This document shows, in pieces, positions 41,477 through 50,248 of a DNA stretch of 64,000 nt. The position numbers were made by a program, and so were the translations under genes. Location of the stretch: NCBI GenBank assembly GCA_019636385.1, contig JAHBXT010000003.1, positions 682,001 to 746,000 on the forward strand, read 5' to 3'. The first letter of the stretch is position 1. The number at the start of each line of letters is the position of its first letter. The notes beneath the pieces are model-generated. The model was not told where the DNA came from and made no database searches. It saw nothing but the letters and a program-made list of their open reading frames with translations. The DNA comes from Pirellulaceae bacterium. Its GTDB lineage: Bacteria > Planctomycetota > Planctomycetia > Pirellulales > Pirellulaceae.

Positions 41477-44359
41477 TCAATTCTGCGTTGCGGCATCGTC
41501 GTCGGGTTGGTTGGGGTTATCTTTGGGCAATTCCGCATCGGCCTCTTTGTCAACTGCTGGGCGGCTGGCGATGCTAGTGTCGGGTTGGGGAACAGGCATG
41601 TCCGGCTCAGCCAAATGCGCCACGACTATGCTCACACTATCATACTGATCGGCGGCAGGTTTGATGGTTAAATCCCCCAGTCGCTGCGACGTATAGCCGA
41701 TAAGCATGATTTTTCCGAGGGGCAGCGGCGCGTTGCGAAGTACTTGATGCAAGATGCCGCCGATCCACAGTTCGCTCGACTGCTGCATCTCGGTCGCAGT
41801 TGGTTGTACGGATCGAGTAAGGAACTGCTGATTCCAACCTGGAATGCCCAGCTCAAAGGCAGTCGTTTCCCATCGAAGCTCTCGCCTTTGACCTGCGGCC
41901 AAATTCCCGAGCCAGGCGGTCTGTGCCGCACCGCTGGAGGTCCGGCCGATTACAACCGCACCGCTGATAGGAAAGTTGGTTGTATTCAGCACTAACTGCG
42001 ACTGTCCATCGTCCACATAGCGGACGGGGCTGTCCAGCCGTATCATCTGCTCGGCGTGCAACATCTCTAGAGAATTGGAATAGACCGTCAGCGGCTCCAG
42101 CACCACACCATCGGAGTGACCGTATTGCGTGCGCAGTTGCCGGGTAGCACCCAGCGATCGGCGAGCGGCCCTGGTAACATCGCCCATGGGCAACGTCGCG
42201 GCGTCGTGTCCGGCGGCGGTGACTGAGTAATTGGTCGATAGCGATGTGTACAGGGCCAGGTACTGGCTAAGGTGGCCGCGTGGGTGATCGTGATACAGTT
42301 CCAGCAGTCCGACATCGATGGTGCGGCGTGCAAAGCCGATATCCAGTTGTGCAACTTTGCCGACCACCACCACGGCAGCTACTGCCATCAGCGGCGCGGC
42401 GACCCAAGCCAGTTCCAATCTACCAATCATGCGAAACAACAGGTAATTCAATGGAACCAGGCACAGCAAATATCCGCCTAGCAACTTGAGTATCGTCGCG
42501 CGCGAAGGCAATTCAATACCAGCGGCGGCTCGCAGCGACTCGACGGCTGCTGCCGATACACCGGAGTAGTCGCTCCATGCGCCGGCACCGCCCCACTGGC
42601 CAGCTTCGTGCGCGTGGGAGCGGCCGCTGATCGATTGTGTCAATTGATCCAGCGCGCCTGCGACGGCTGCGGCGACAACCGGAGCGCTCGTTGCGGATTC
42701 AGCGGAATCGCCAGAGCTGCGGCGATTACGTCCAGGTGGCAGTTTATCTTCCGAATGGCCAACAGGCGCTGGGCCGCCTCGATAATCGCGAAAGCGGCGA
42801 CTATCAACGCGCGCCAGATCACGAGCCAAGATGCGAAGATTCGAGTGCAGTCGGGGGTCCAGATTGCGCTGCTGATAGGGTGCGGCCCAGGTTTGAGTCA
42901 GTTCTTGGTTCACCTGGTCGCGAGCCATCTGTCTGGGCCAACGACGCAGCAAGCCAGACGACAGGAAGCTAGAAAAATAGGGCCATGAATAGATCCGCGA
43001 TTCGCGGAGCGGAAAGCCAGTCAACGCGATTCGCCCGCGACCAATTCGGCGTTCGGCTACTGTCTCGCCTGAGCCAGGTAGCCACTGGGCTGCATCATTC
43101 AGTTGGAACTGTAGGCCGGCAATGGGTTGGCCGACGATCTGAAACTCTGCAGGCACGGGATTGGCTGACAGATCGACTGTTTGCCAAGTCGCTGCCAGTG
43201 CCGCGAGCGAAGCCGAGTCGACTTCGCTGCTGGCAGCTGAAGTAGCTGGTAAGTAGGGTGATAGAAATGAATTCTGGAGCCGCGACCAACTTGTCGGGCC
43301 GCAGATGATCAACTGGCCGCCCCAATGCAGCCAGTCGAGCAGCGCAGTCTGCTGGTCGGCCGATAGGTCTTGCGGTGCTACATCGTCCCAGACGATGGCG
43401 GCGATGCTGGTCATCGTCAGCAGACTGGAGGGCAGTAGATACTGGTTGTTTCTGGGTTGAACGAGTGTAACTTCGTAACTGCGAGTGCGGTCGTTGGTTA
43501 ACATGCTGGGGGGACCAGTCCAATACACGGCATCCAGGCTGGCCAGATATTGATAGCCAAGCGCCTGTGGCGACAGAACGACCATGTGGAATTCATTCTC
43601 TTTCAGCTCCGCAACAGCGGTTCGCTTGCCGCTGGTCGGCAGAGGAACCATCAGCGGCACAGCGAGCAGTTCAGTCTGTAGGGTCAAGCGGCTGAGATCG
43701 GGTGGCAGGCCATCGATCGACTCGCTAGCTGACATGCCGGTGGGCACAAAGAACTGCAAATCTAACGCCTTCTCCTGGCCTTTGGGCAGGCTGGTGCGGC
43801 GGCTAAACTGATTGACGAAATTGGTCGCAGGCACGGTCAGCGGCTGGTTATCGGACACAACAGTTCCGACCGATAGAACTTGTTTGTCTTCCTGCAGGGC
43901 TTTGAATCTCTGAGTTGTTTCCAGCCAGTGACCGCGTTTGACGGTAACGATTGAGCGCTGAGCATCGGCGGGTAGCGATACTAAATCATTGGCCAAAAGT
44001 TCGGCTTGTTGGTCGCCACGCCGCTGCTGTTCATCATCTTCGGCTGTTGACTGTGACCGGCCATCATCGCAGCCGCGACAGCCGACGACCATTGGCAACA
44101 GCAGGATCAGCAGCCACCAGCCGCTGAGCCAGCCACAGACTGTTGGCGGTCGATAATTCACGGAAGCATAATTCAGTGAGCGATGTCTGGGGGGATGTTT
44201 ATCACAACCCGCTGCCTTTGCGAGTGACAGCCCGTGGTAGCTGGCTAACGTAGCGGGTGGCGAAGACCGACGGATGGAGACGACTGATTGATCTGGCAAT
44301 CGTTGGTACGCTTCAGCCCATACTGCTTCATCGGTCAGCTTCAAGTTTCGCAACGGCAT
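41477..44359 (-). CDS. Large membrane protein of unknown function, ABC-linked
   Basis: 960 residues from the ATG at 44359. A hydrophobic stretch with a lipobox-like end (WWLLILLLPMVVGCRGC) lies near residues 80-95, so a GTG start at 44161 giving a lipoprotein-type signal is an alternative. The middle has a Rossmann-like segment (AAIVWDDVAPQDLSADQQTALLDWLHWGGQLIICG) resembling glutamine-amidotransferase-like folds in membrane-linked proteins. Two further helices follow (LLGGYLLCLVPLNYLLF, LAWVAAPLMAVAAVVVVG), then a beta-rich C-terminal domain and an acidic tail. Its position next to the ABC ATPase suggests it serves that transporter, in the manner of GldG-like partners. I do not recognise the family by name. 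Confidence 0.8.
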   Translation of the reverse strand: MPLRNLKLTDEAVWAEAYQRLPDQSVVSIRRSSPPATLASYHGLSLAKAAGCDKHPPRHRSLNYASVNYRPPTVCGWLSGWWLLILLLPMVVGCRGCDDGRSQSTAEDDEQQRRGDQQAELLANDLVSLPADAQRSIVTVKRGHWLETTQRFKALQEDKQVLSVGTVVSDNQPLTVPATNFVNQFSRRTSLPKGQEKALDLQFFVPTGMSASESIDGLPPDLSRLTLQTELLAVPLMVPLPTSGKRTAVAELKENEFHMVVLSPQALGYQYLASLDAVYWTGPPSMLTNDRTRSYEVTLVQPRNNQYLLPSSLLTMTSIAAIVWDDVAPQDLSADQQTALLDWLHWGGQLIICGPTSWSRLQNSFLSPYLPATSAASSEVDSASLAALAATWQTVDLSANPVPAEFQIVGQPIAGLQFQLNDAAQWLPGSGETVAERRIGRGRIALTGFPLRESRIYSWPYFSSFLSSGLLRRWPRQMARDQVNQELTQTWAAPYQQRNLDPRLHSNLRILARDLARVDSRRFRDYRGGPAPVGHSEDKLPPGRNRRSSGDSAESATSAPVVAAAVAGALDQLTQSISGRSHAHEAGQWGGAGAWSDYSGVSAAAVESLRAAAGIELPSRATILKLLGGYLLCLVPLNYLLFRMIGRLELAWVAAPLMAVAAVVVVGKVAQLDIGFARRTIDVGLLELYHDHPRGHLSQYLALYTSLSTNYSVTAAGHDAATLPMGDVTRAARRSLGATRQLRTQYGHSDGVVLEPLTVYSNSLEMLHAEQMIRLDSPVRYVDDGQSQLVLNTTNFPISGAVVIGRTSSGAAQTAWLGNLAAGQRRELRWETTAFELGIPGWNQQFLTRSVQPTATEMQQSSELWIGGILHQVLRNAPLPLGKIMLIGYTSQRLGDLTIKPAADQYDSVSIVVAHLAEPDMPVPQPDTSIASRPAVDKEADAELPKDNPNQPDDDAATQN

Positions 44360-44408
44360 AGCAGCTTAGAGTAGAGGGCGTGGTTGGCAACGGTTATTGA
44401 GATGAATC

Positions 44409-46580
44409 CTATTGGTTGGCCGGTGCCTGGGGCTGCAACGGAGTGGTCGCCGGATTTGCATCGCTGGTAGCCGTACTAGCATGGATTGCCGCAGCGGCAG
44501 CCGCTTCGAACTGACTAAGTTGGGCTTTTAACATGCGGTCGTGAGGGGATTTGGCTAGCGCCCGGCGTTGGTACTGAACCGCCTCAGCAAACTGACCGGC
44601 TGCGAAGCGGCAGCGTGCCATGGTGTCCAGATAGGCGTATGATTCGGGTTCGATTTCTAACGATCGACTACTGAGATAGAGCGCCTCGTCAATGTGGACA
44701 TCGCAGTTGCTGAGCAGCCAAGCAAGCTGATTGCAGGCTTGGGCTAACCCCTGGCTTACGCTTGCGAACTGGCCGAGGTTGGACTGGGACATCCGGGCTT
44801 CTTCCTCAGCAACTAGAGATCGAAAGCGATTCAGCATGCGCGGAAAATGGTCGTCAAACAGCGCTTGCTGCGCATCAGACTTCGGCATGCGACGCAGACT
44901 GATAACGATATCTGGATTTTGCATTTCAGCGTTCAAATTAGATTCGAGCGCCTGACGGTAGTGTTCCAGGGCTTGGTCGATCTGATTCTCAGCCGCAAAC
45001 TGTTGGGCGCGATACCAATGGTAGTCCGCAACGACTTTAGCGTGATCGTACAGAGCCCTAGGCAGCTTGTTATCAGCCGGTTCTTTTTCGATCTGTGGCT
45101 GGAGAGTGTCGGCCGCACGAGCAAAATTGCCACCTTCCCAGTAGAAGTGGCTCAACCACTCGCGAAGCTGGGCGACGATACGTACGTCTACCTTGTCGAT
45201 GGTGAGTGCTTCCAGGTATTCTGCTTCTGCCCAGTTGAACATTCCGCGCTCGCGCAGCTCCTGGGCTTGCATTCCGCGCTGCAGAGCTTCGGTATCACCA
45301 GCGCCGCCTCGACCGAATTGCCCCAGCAGATTTGCACGATTCTCAGGCAAGTGCAATGCCCGACCGGCCAACTGATCAGCTTGCAGGCTATCACCCAATT
45401 GCAAGTGCGCTTCAGCCAGCAGATATGTCAGCTTGGGGTCTTGGTCGAAATGTTGAGCCTGCTCGGTGGCGAACTGCACCACCAGCTCAGGCAGGTTCAC
45501 TGACAACAACCAGATACAATATTCGCGTATCGCTTGAGAATTGGGAGCCACCAAGCGCATGCTGGGACGGACCAGCTCAAGAGATGCTTGACGACCTTGG
45601 TGGCGCCCTGCTAGCTGAGTCAAGAATTCATAGAACTGCAAAACTTGTTGGCGCTCTTGGGGCTGGGGCTGTTTTTTTTGAGTCAGCTCCAAGTTCAGCG
45701 CAGCGGCATAGCCTGTCCAAATCTCCATTTCCATGGGCTGGGCCCCTGAAATCTGATGGACGTAGGTGGACAGCCAACCGGTGGCCGCGCGGCTGGTGCG
45801 TTGGAGCGTCAATTGCAACGAGATCGCTAGATTCAATTGTCGTTCGGCAGGCAGCGAATCCAGTTTGATCAGCAGGTAAAGTGCTGCGGCGCGAGACACC
45901 CATTCGTCGCTCTCGAATTTGGCGACGCGGCACAGCGCCAACAAGGCGTCGTCGCTACCCAGCAGCGACAACTGTTGCAACCGTGTATGCCGATCGACCG
46001 AAGACAGTGAGCTGAAATCGTACAGCCGCTCGCGGACTTCATGCGAATCGGTATCCAGCCACCAGATTACATATTGGCTTAACAGAAGGTATTCGGCGCT
46101 GCGGGCCACATGAATGTTGGGGTGTTCCAGCGCCCCTCGCAGCGCCTCGAAAGCCGGCAGACCGATCTTCTCCAGAGCCTCTTGAGCATTTGCCCGAACG
46201 CGGAAATTGTTATTACCGAGTTGTTCGATCAGTGCTGTAACGAGCGCATCGAGCTGTCGGTTCGAATCGCCCGCAGCCCATGCGGCGTCGATCGACGTCG
46301 GGCTGGTCGGCTCAGCCGCAGCAGTTGGCGATTTCTGTGGTGCAGGGGGGGCAAGTGGCGAAACAGCAGCAGCCGGACTGGCGGCTTCTTGTGCCTGAAT
46401 ATCTAAAACCGGGCTGATCGCCAGGGCTAGCACAATCAGCGACCCTAGAAGATCCGCAAGGCGCGAACTGCAGTGGAAGATCGGCAGCTTTAGTCGCGAA
46501 TGAAACCCCGCTGCGCCGATCGGTGATCGGCCTAGCAGACTACTCCACCGACTTTGCAAACTCGTATTTGAGCCTAACAT
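44409..46580 (-). CDS. HEAT/TPR-repeat protein, probably exported
   Basis: Encodes 723 residues from the ATG at 46580, chosen because AAGGAG lies ten bases upstream; the frame is open to 46688. A long N-terminus leads to a membrane or signal segment (LLGSLIVLALAISPVLDIQAQEA), then a Pro/Ala-rich linker. HEAT-like repeats follow (FRVRANAQEALEKIGLPAFEALRGALEHPNIHVARSAEYLLL), then TPR units (KLTYLLAEAHLQLGDSLQADQLAGRAL; NQIDQALEHYRQALESNLNAE; SYAYLDTMARCRFAAGQFAEAVQYQRRALAKSP). Such repeats bind other proteins. It is 49 bases upstream of the 960-residue membrane protein on the same strand and probably acts with it in the periplasm. The HEAT segment near the N-terminus is typical of planctomycete TPR proteins. 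Confidence 0.85.
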   Translation of the reverse strand: MLGSNTSLQSRWSSLLGRSPIGAAGFHSRLKLPIFHCSSRLADLLGSLIVLALAISPVLDIQAQEAASPAAAVSPLAPPAPQKSPTAAAEPTSPTSIDAAWAAGDSNRQLDALVTALIEQLGNNNFRVRANAQEALEKIGLPAFEALRGALEHPNIHVARSAEYLLLSQYVIWWLDTDSHEVRERLYDFSSLSSVDRHTRLQQLSLLGSDDALLALCRVAKFESDEWVSRAAALYLLIKLDSLPAERQLNLAISLQLTLQRTSRAATGWLSTYVHQISGAQPMEMEIWTGYAAALNLELTQKKQPQPQERQQVLQFYEFLTQLAGRHQGRQASLELVRPSMRLVAPNSQAIREYCIWLLSVNLPELVVQFATEQAQHFDQDPKLTYLLAEAHLQLGDSLQADQLAGRALHLPENRANLLGQFGRGGAGDTEALQRGMQAQELRERGMFNWAEAEYLEALTIDKVDVRIVAQLREWLSHFYWEGGNFARAADTLQPQIEKEPADNKLPRALYDHAKVVADYHWYRAQQFAAENQIDQALEHYRQALESNLNAEMQNPDIVISLRRMPKSDAQQALFDDHFPRMLNRFRSLVAEEEARMSQSNLGQFASVSQGLAQACNQLAWLLSNCDVHIDEALYLSSRSLEIEPESYAYLDTMARCRFAAGQFAEAVQYQRRALAKSPHDRMLKAQLSQFEAAAAAAIHASTATSDANPATTPLQPQAPANQ

Positions 46581-46763
46581 CCTGGGCCTGCTCCTTAACG
46601 CACTCGAAGCCTGCCGCTGGAGTAGCACTACCAGCACCGCCACCGGCTCCGTACTGGTCCGAATACGAATGCACGATTTCCAGGACATTTTTTGAGTCGT
46701 TCAAGTTGGTTGGTAAACCATCACCGGGCATGAATTATAGCGTTGTCCACCGGGTTGCAGCTA

Positions 46764-47978
46764 CTAGCGCACGCCGCGCATAAACTGGATAAAATCGCGA
46801 TCCAGTTTATCGATATCGCCAAAATGTTCTTGGAACAACCGCAGTCGCTCGTCGGTTGACGATTCGCCCAATGGTGGCAGTTGGCCAATATCTTTAAGGT
46901 ACGCTGACAGTGGCTTTCCCCGAGCCTTGAGGAGGAAATAGGTCAGCGCCCAACTTTCTGGATAAGCATCGGCCACGGTTTCGGCGGACTTAAATCGCTG
47001 GTCATCCTGAATCAGTGCCCGCAGCGCATTGGGGGGCCGTCGCGTCAAATAGGGTTGAAACAGTCGGAAGTTGTGATAGTTGATGTTGCCAATCTTCCAG
47101 CCCTGCGGACTTTGGAAGTCCGGTGCTTCAAAGAACATGGCCAGCCCTTCGCTCAGCCACAGCGGGTTGTCCGCTAGTCGCACCTGCAAGCCGCTATTGA
47201 ATGAGATTTGATGTACGGCCTCATGCACGATAGTGGCCACAGTACGTTCGGCTTGAGGCTGAGACAACAGTTGATTGATGAGCGCTTGACTGGAGACGTT
47301 CGCGCCTGCCGGGACAAGTCCGTCCGTACCAGTCAAATCATACATGACCATGCGATTCGAGTTCATGTTATAGTAGCCGATCATCGACTGAGCAGCGTCG
47401 CCGATATCGCGCTGTGCGTACACCAAGTAGCTCGGTTTGTCTGCCGTAACAATGGCCACCAGCGGAAAGCGCGGCTTGGCCAGGTCTACTCGGCGCGTCC
47501 TCCAGTAGTTCAAGAAACCGCGATTGAGCCGCTCGAACAACTGCCCAACCCACTGGGCGTAAGCCAGGCTGGTGTTGTAGGCAATTACGTAATGTTTGGT
47601 CGGATAAAAACTGAATGAACTGCCCAGTTCCATCTGCAGTTGCTGAATGATTTCCTGATGCGTGCTGGGTTGTAGCGGTCCGTCGGTCGGCAGTGAACTG
47701 ACGAGCTGTTGGTTGTCCAGCATCAGCAACTGCCCATCGGACGTCAGTGCCACTAGGCTGCCATCGGAGAATTCTCGCAACACCTCGGCGTTATCGGTGC
47801 GTTGACCGCCAGTGGTTTTGTGAGTAACGATGCTGGCTGTGAGTTCATTGGCAGATGCGCGAGGTGGGATGAATGCTGTGGCCAGCAGGGTGACGAGACA
47901 GCCAAGTGCGAAGCGGGTACTTCTGACCTGAGGTGCCTGTGATAAGCTCCGATCATAGGGCATGGGGGGACCATTCAT
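46764..47978 (-). CDS. DUF1570 metallopeptidase-like protein, exported
   Basis: A 404-residue protein with a twin-Arg-free signal region (STRFALGCLVTLLATAFIPPRASAN). The DUF1570 core has YVIAYNTSLAYAQWVGQLFERL, FPLVAIVTADKPSYLVYA, GYYNMNSNRMVMYDL, and the zinc-binding helix TIVHEAVHQISFNSGL (HEAVH, residues 252-256), followed by WLSEGLAMFFEAP, where a Glu can be the third ligand as in gluzincins. It probably acts on peptides in the periplasm or outside; activity has not been shown for the family. It is the first gene of the minus-strand group and is divergent from the CPA2 antiporter, with 210 bases between. Confidence 0.87.
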   Translation of the reverse strand: MNGPPMPYDRSLSQAPQVRSTRFALGCLVTLLATAFIPPRASANELTASIVTHKTTGGQRTDNAEVLREFSDGSLVALTSDGQLLMLDNQQLVSSLPTDGPLQPSTHQEIIQQLQMELGSSFSFYPTKHYVIAYNTSLAYAQWVGQLFERLNRGFLNYWRTRRVDLAKPRFPLVAIVTADKPSYLVYAQRDIGDAAQSMIGYYNMNSNRMVMYDLTGTDGLVPAGANVSSQALINQLLSQPQAERTVATIVHEAVHQISFNSGLQVRLADNPLWLSEGLAMFFEAPDFQSPQGWKIGNINYHNFRLFQPYLTRRPPNALRALIQDDQRFKSAETVADAYPESWALTYFLLKARGKPLSAYLKDIGQLPPLGESSTDERLRLFQEHFGDIDKLDRDFIQFMRGVR

Positions 47979-48188
47979 TGTGTAGTCTGCAATTACAGCA
48001 GGTCGGAGCGATGCTCAGACATTAATCGTTTACATATCCTACGTCAATTTCGCTCGCCACGTCGAGTTCGGCTTGTGAATTCACAGGTCCCGGCGGACAA
48101 TGCCTGCGGAAAAATGGGCGAACCGGAGAGGCCGGCAGAGTAGGGATATTCTCAGCCTGCGACTGCGATCTGAGGGAGAAACAGGACA

Positions 48189-49853
48189 ATGCAGTGGCCA
48201 GTTGAATTGTTAGTCGCCACCGCAGAGGGCGTGTTTGTCCAAGGGATTCTAATTATCTTGACAACCGGCCTGCTGGCAGGGCTGGTCTGTCGCCAATGGT
48301 CTTTGCCGCCGCTGATGGGCTACATCGTGGTGGGCATGGCGATTGGTCCGTCCGCTTTGGGGTTGGTGCGTTCGGAATCGACCGATATCGAGCACGTGGC
48401 CGAGCTGGGCGTGTTTTTCTTGCTATTTTCGATCGGGCTGGAGCTGTCGCTGGACGACCTCAAACGCACCTCCAGGTACATGCTGATTGGTGGCCCGATC
48501 CAAATGACTCTGGTGGCTGTGCCCGTAGCACTGGGGCTGATGGGATTGGGTTGGCCCGCTCCCAAAGCGTGGTTGCTGGGCGCTGCGGTGTCACTTAGCT
48601 CGACGGTCCTGGTTATCAAGGCGCTGGGGGAAATGGGCCGGCTGGCAACCGGTTCGTTTCGACGCAGTATCGGCATTCTGCTGTTCCAGGATATGGCGCT
48701 GATTCCGCTGCTACTGTTCCTGCCAGTGCTGAGCGGTTGGGAGGCGGGTCGGAACGAAGACGGATTGATCCAAGCATTGACCTGGGTTTATATGGCGCTG
48801 GTCACGGTGGGCTTTGTCGCCGGTACGGTATTGCTGCGTTTGACAATGGTCTATCTGGTCGTGCCCAGGATCATGCAGCATCGAAGTCCGGATCTGGTGG
48901 TGCTGATGGCGCTGGTCGTTCTGGGGAGCGTAACGCTAGCAGCCTATCGTTTGGGTTTGCCAGCGGCATTGGGAGCGTTTGCTGCGGGTGTTGTCTTCGG
49001 GGGTAACCGCTGGGCCGAACAGATCGACTCGCTGATTCTGCCTTTCCGCGAAGTCTTTTCGGCCATCTTTTTTGTCTGCCTGGGATTGTTGATCGATCCG
49101 CACGCAATTGCCCAGGATCCGTGGCGAGCCGGCTTTTTATTGGCAGGACTGGTTGTAGTCAAAGGCTTGGCTGCTGGAGTGGCTCTGCGCGTTACCGGCT
49201 TGAGCTGGCGCGAAAGCGTAGGGCCCGCGCTGGGGTTGGCTCACGTGGGTGAGTTTGCTTTTGTGGTGATTCTGTTAGCGTCCACGACGGGGGTTCTAAG
49301 TCAGTCCGAGCGACAATTGGTCATCGCAGTTGCCGGAGGTAGCTTGCTGGCAGCTCCCTTGCTATTGCGATATGGCTTTCGAGCCGGAGTCGATAGTGGG
49401 GAGGAGACTGTGGCGGTGCCAGGGCTGACTTTAAAGAGCGGTTCGAAGTTGCGTCGAGCTGTGGTGATCGGGATGGGGCCAGTCGGCCGAGCGACCGCCG
49501 GCCAGCTGGAGACGTTGGGGTTTGAATTGGCCTGCCTGGACCTGAATCCCCTGAATTTACAAGGATTTTCCCAGTTGGGAGTCCCTACGGTGGCAGGCAA
49601 CGCCGAGTCGGATGACGTGCTGCGTGCGGCGGGGGTCGTGCAGGCGCAGATGATTTTGATTTGTGTCCCGCAGGATGAAGTGGCCGTGCGAGTCTCCGAG
49701 CATTGTCGGCGACTGAATTCCAGCGCCCGCATCGTCGTCCGCTGCCGCTACCTGCATACCTTGTCCAGCCTTCGGCGGGCGGGAGCCGATTTCGTGGTCA
49801 GTGAAGAAGCCAACGCCGCTCGACAACTGGTGGAATTGATCTCAAAAGCCTGA
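48189..49853 (+). CDS. CPA2 cation:proton antiporter with RCK (TrkA-N) domain, KefB/C-like
   Basis: A 554-residue protein. Twelve or so membrane segments occupy residues 1-395, with family motifs GYIVVGMAIGPSALGLV, VFFLLFSIGLELSLDDL, SLSSTVLVIKALGEMG, FQDMALIPLLLFLPVL and LGLAHVGEFAFVVILL. The cytosolic part begins LRRAVVIGMGPVGRATAGQLETLGFELACLDLN, a Rossmann GxGPxG NAD(H)-binding TrkA-N domain near residue 421. KefB/KefC-type proteins export K+ in exchange for H+, gated by nucleotides or glutathione. The ATG follows AGGA at close range. It stands alone, divergent from the DUF1570 gene. The ion selectivity cannot be inferred from sequence. Confidence 0.93.
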   Translation: MQWPVELLVATAEGVFVQGILIILTTGLLAGLVCRQWSLPPLMGYIVVGMAIGPSALGLVRSESTDIEHVAELGVFFLLFSIGLELSLDDLKRTSRYMLIGGPIQMTLVAVPVALGLMGLGWPAPKAWLLGAAVSLSSTVLVIKALGEMGRLATGSFRRSIGILLFQDMALIPLLLFLPVLSGWEAGRNEDGLIQALTWVYMALVTVGFVAGTVLLRLTMVYLVVPRIMQHRSPDLVVLMALVVLGSVTLAAYRLGLPAALGAFAAGVVFGGNRWAEQIDSLILPFREVFSAIFFVCLGLLIDPHAIAQDPWRAGFLLAGLVVVKGLAAGVALRVTGLSWRESVGPALGLAHVGEFAFVVILLASTTGVLSQSERQLVIAVAGGSLLAAPLLLRYGFRAGVDSGEETVAVPGLTLKSGSKLRRAVVIGMGPVGRATAGQLETLGFELACLDLNPLNLQGFSQLGVPTVAGNAESDDVLRAAGVVQAQMILICVPQDEVAVRVSEHCRRLNSSARIVVRCRYLHTLSSLRRAGADFVVSEEANAARQLVELISKA

Positions 49854-50248
49854 TAGCTGTTTTTTATCGCAACCGTAGCCATCTGCCAACGCCACCCGTA
49901 GCCAACGTCACCAGACGGTGGAGCACATCGTGAAATTGCGATTTTGTGTGACCTCCATGCTCTGGGCAAGCGGAGCTATGGCGCTGGACCGATTGGCATG
50001 CTCGGGTCGATTGCTGTGCGAACCTGTAACGGTCAGGTTGTGTCCGCAGTTTGTCATCAAAGGGAGCCTCCAGCTGTTCATGTGGTTTTGTAACCGCAAT
50101 TGGGCCGGTTACCTTGCGTCGGTCAGTTTTCAAACTATCATCGTGCGCCTCAAGTTAATTGAACTTTTCTGTGTCTTTTCGACAGCCAGTCGCTCGCCAA
50201 TTCTCTGGGCTTCACGTGGCGACAATGGCTAGCTGGGAGTTGTAGTCG
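49854..50248. other. Intergenic region before the glyoxylate-shunt pair
   Basis: This region of 395 bases has a copy of the GTAGC repeat at 49898-49922. A frame at 49918-50232 is open but begins inside the repeat and reads as Cys/Trp-rich without a recognisable fold. I accept no gene here; a promoter for aceB must lie in this gap but is not obvious. Confidence 0.45.
49898..49922 (+). repeat. GTAGC-type dispersed repeat
   Basis: GTAGCCAACGTCACCAGACG plus GTGGA matches the unit at 29850-29874, with four substitutions. It lies 45 bases downstream of the antiporter stop codon. Confidence 0.5.

Noticed and set aside
49918..50232. 104-codon open frame upstream of aceB
   Set aside because: It starts inside a dispersed repeat, is Cys/Trp-rich without structure, and has no ribosome-binding site.
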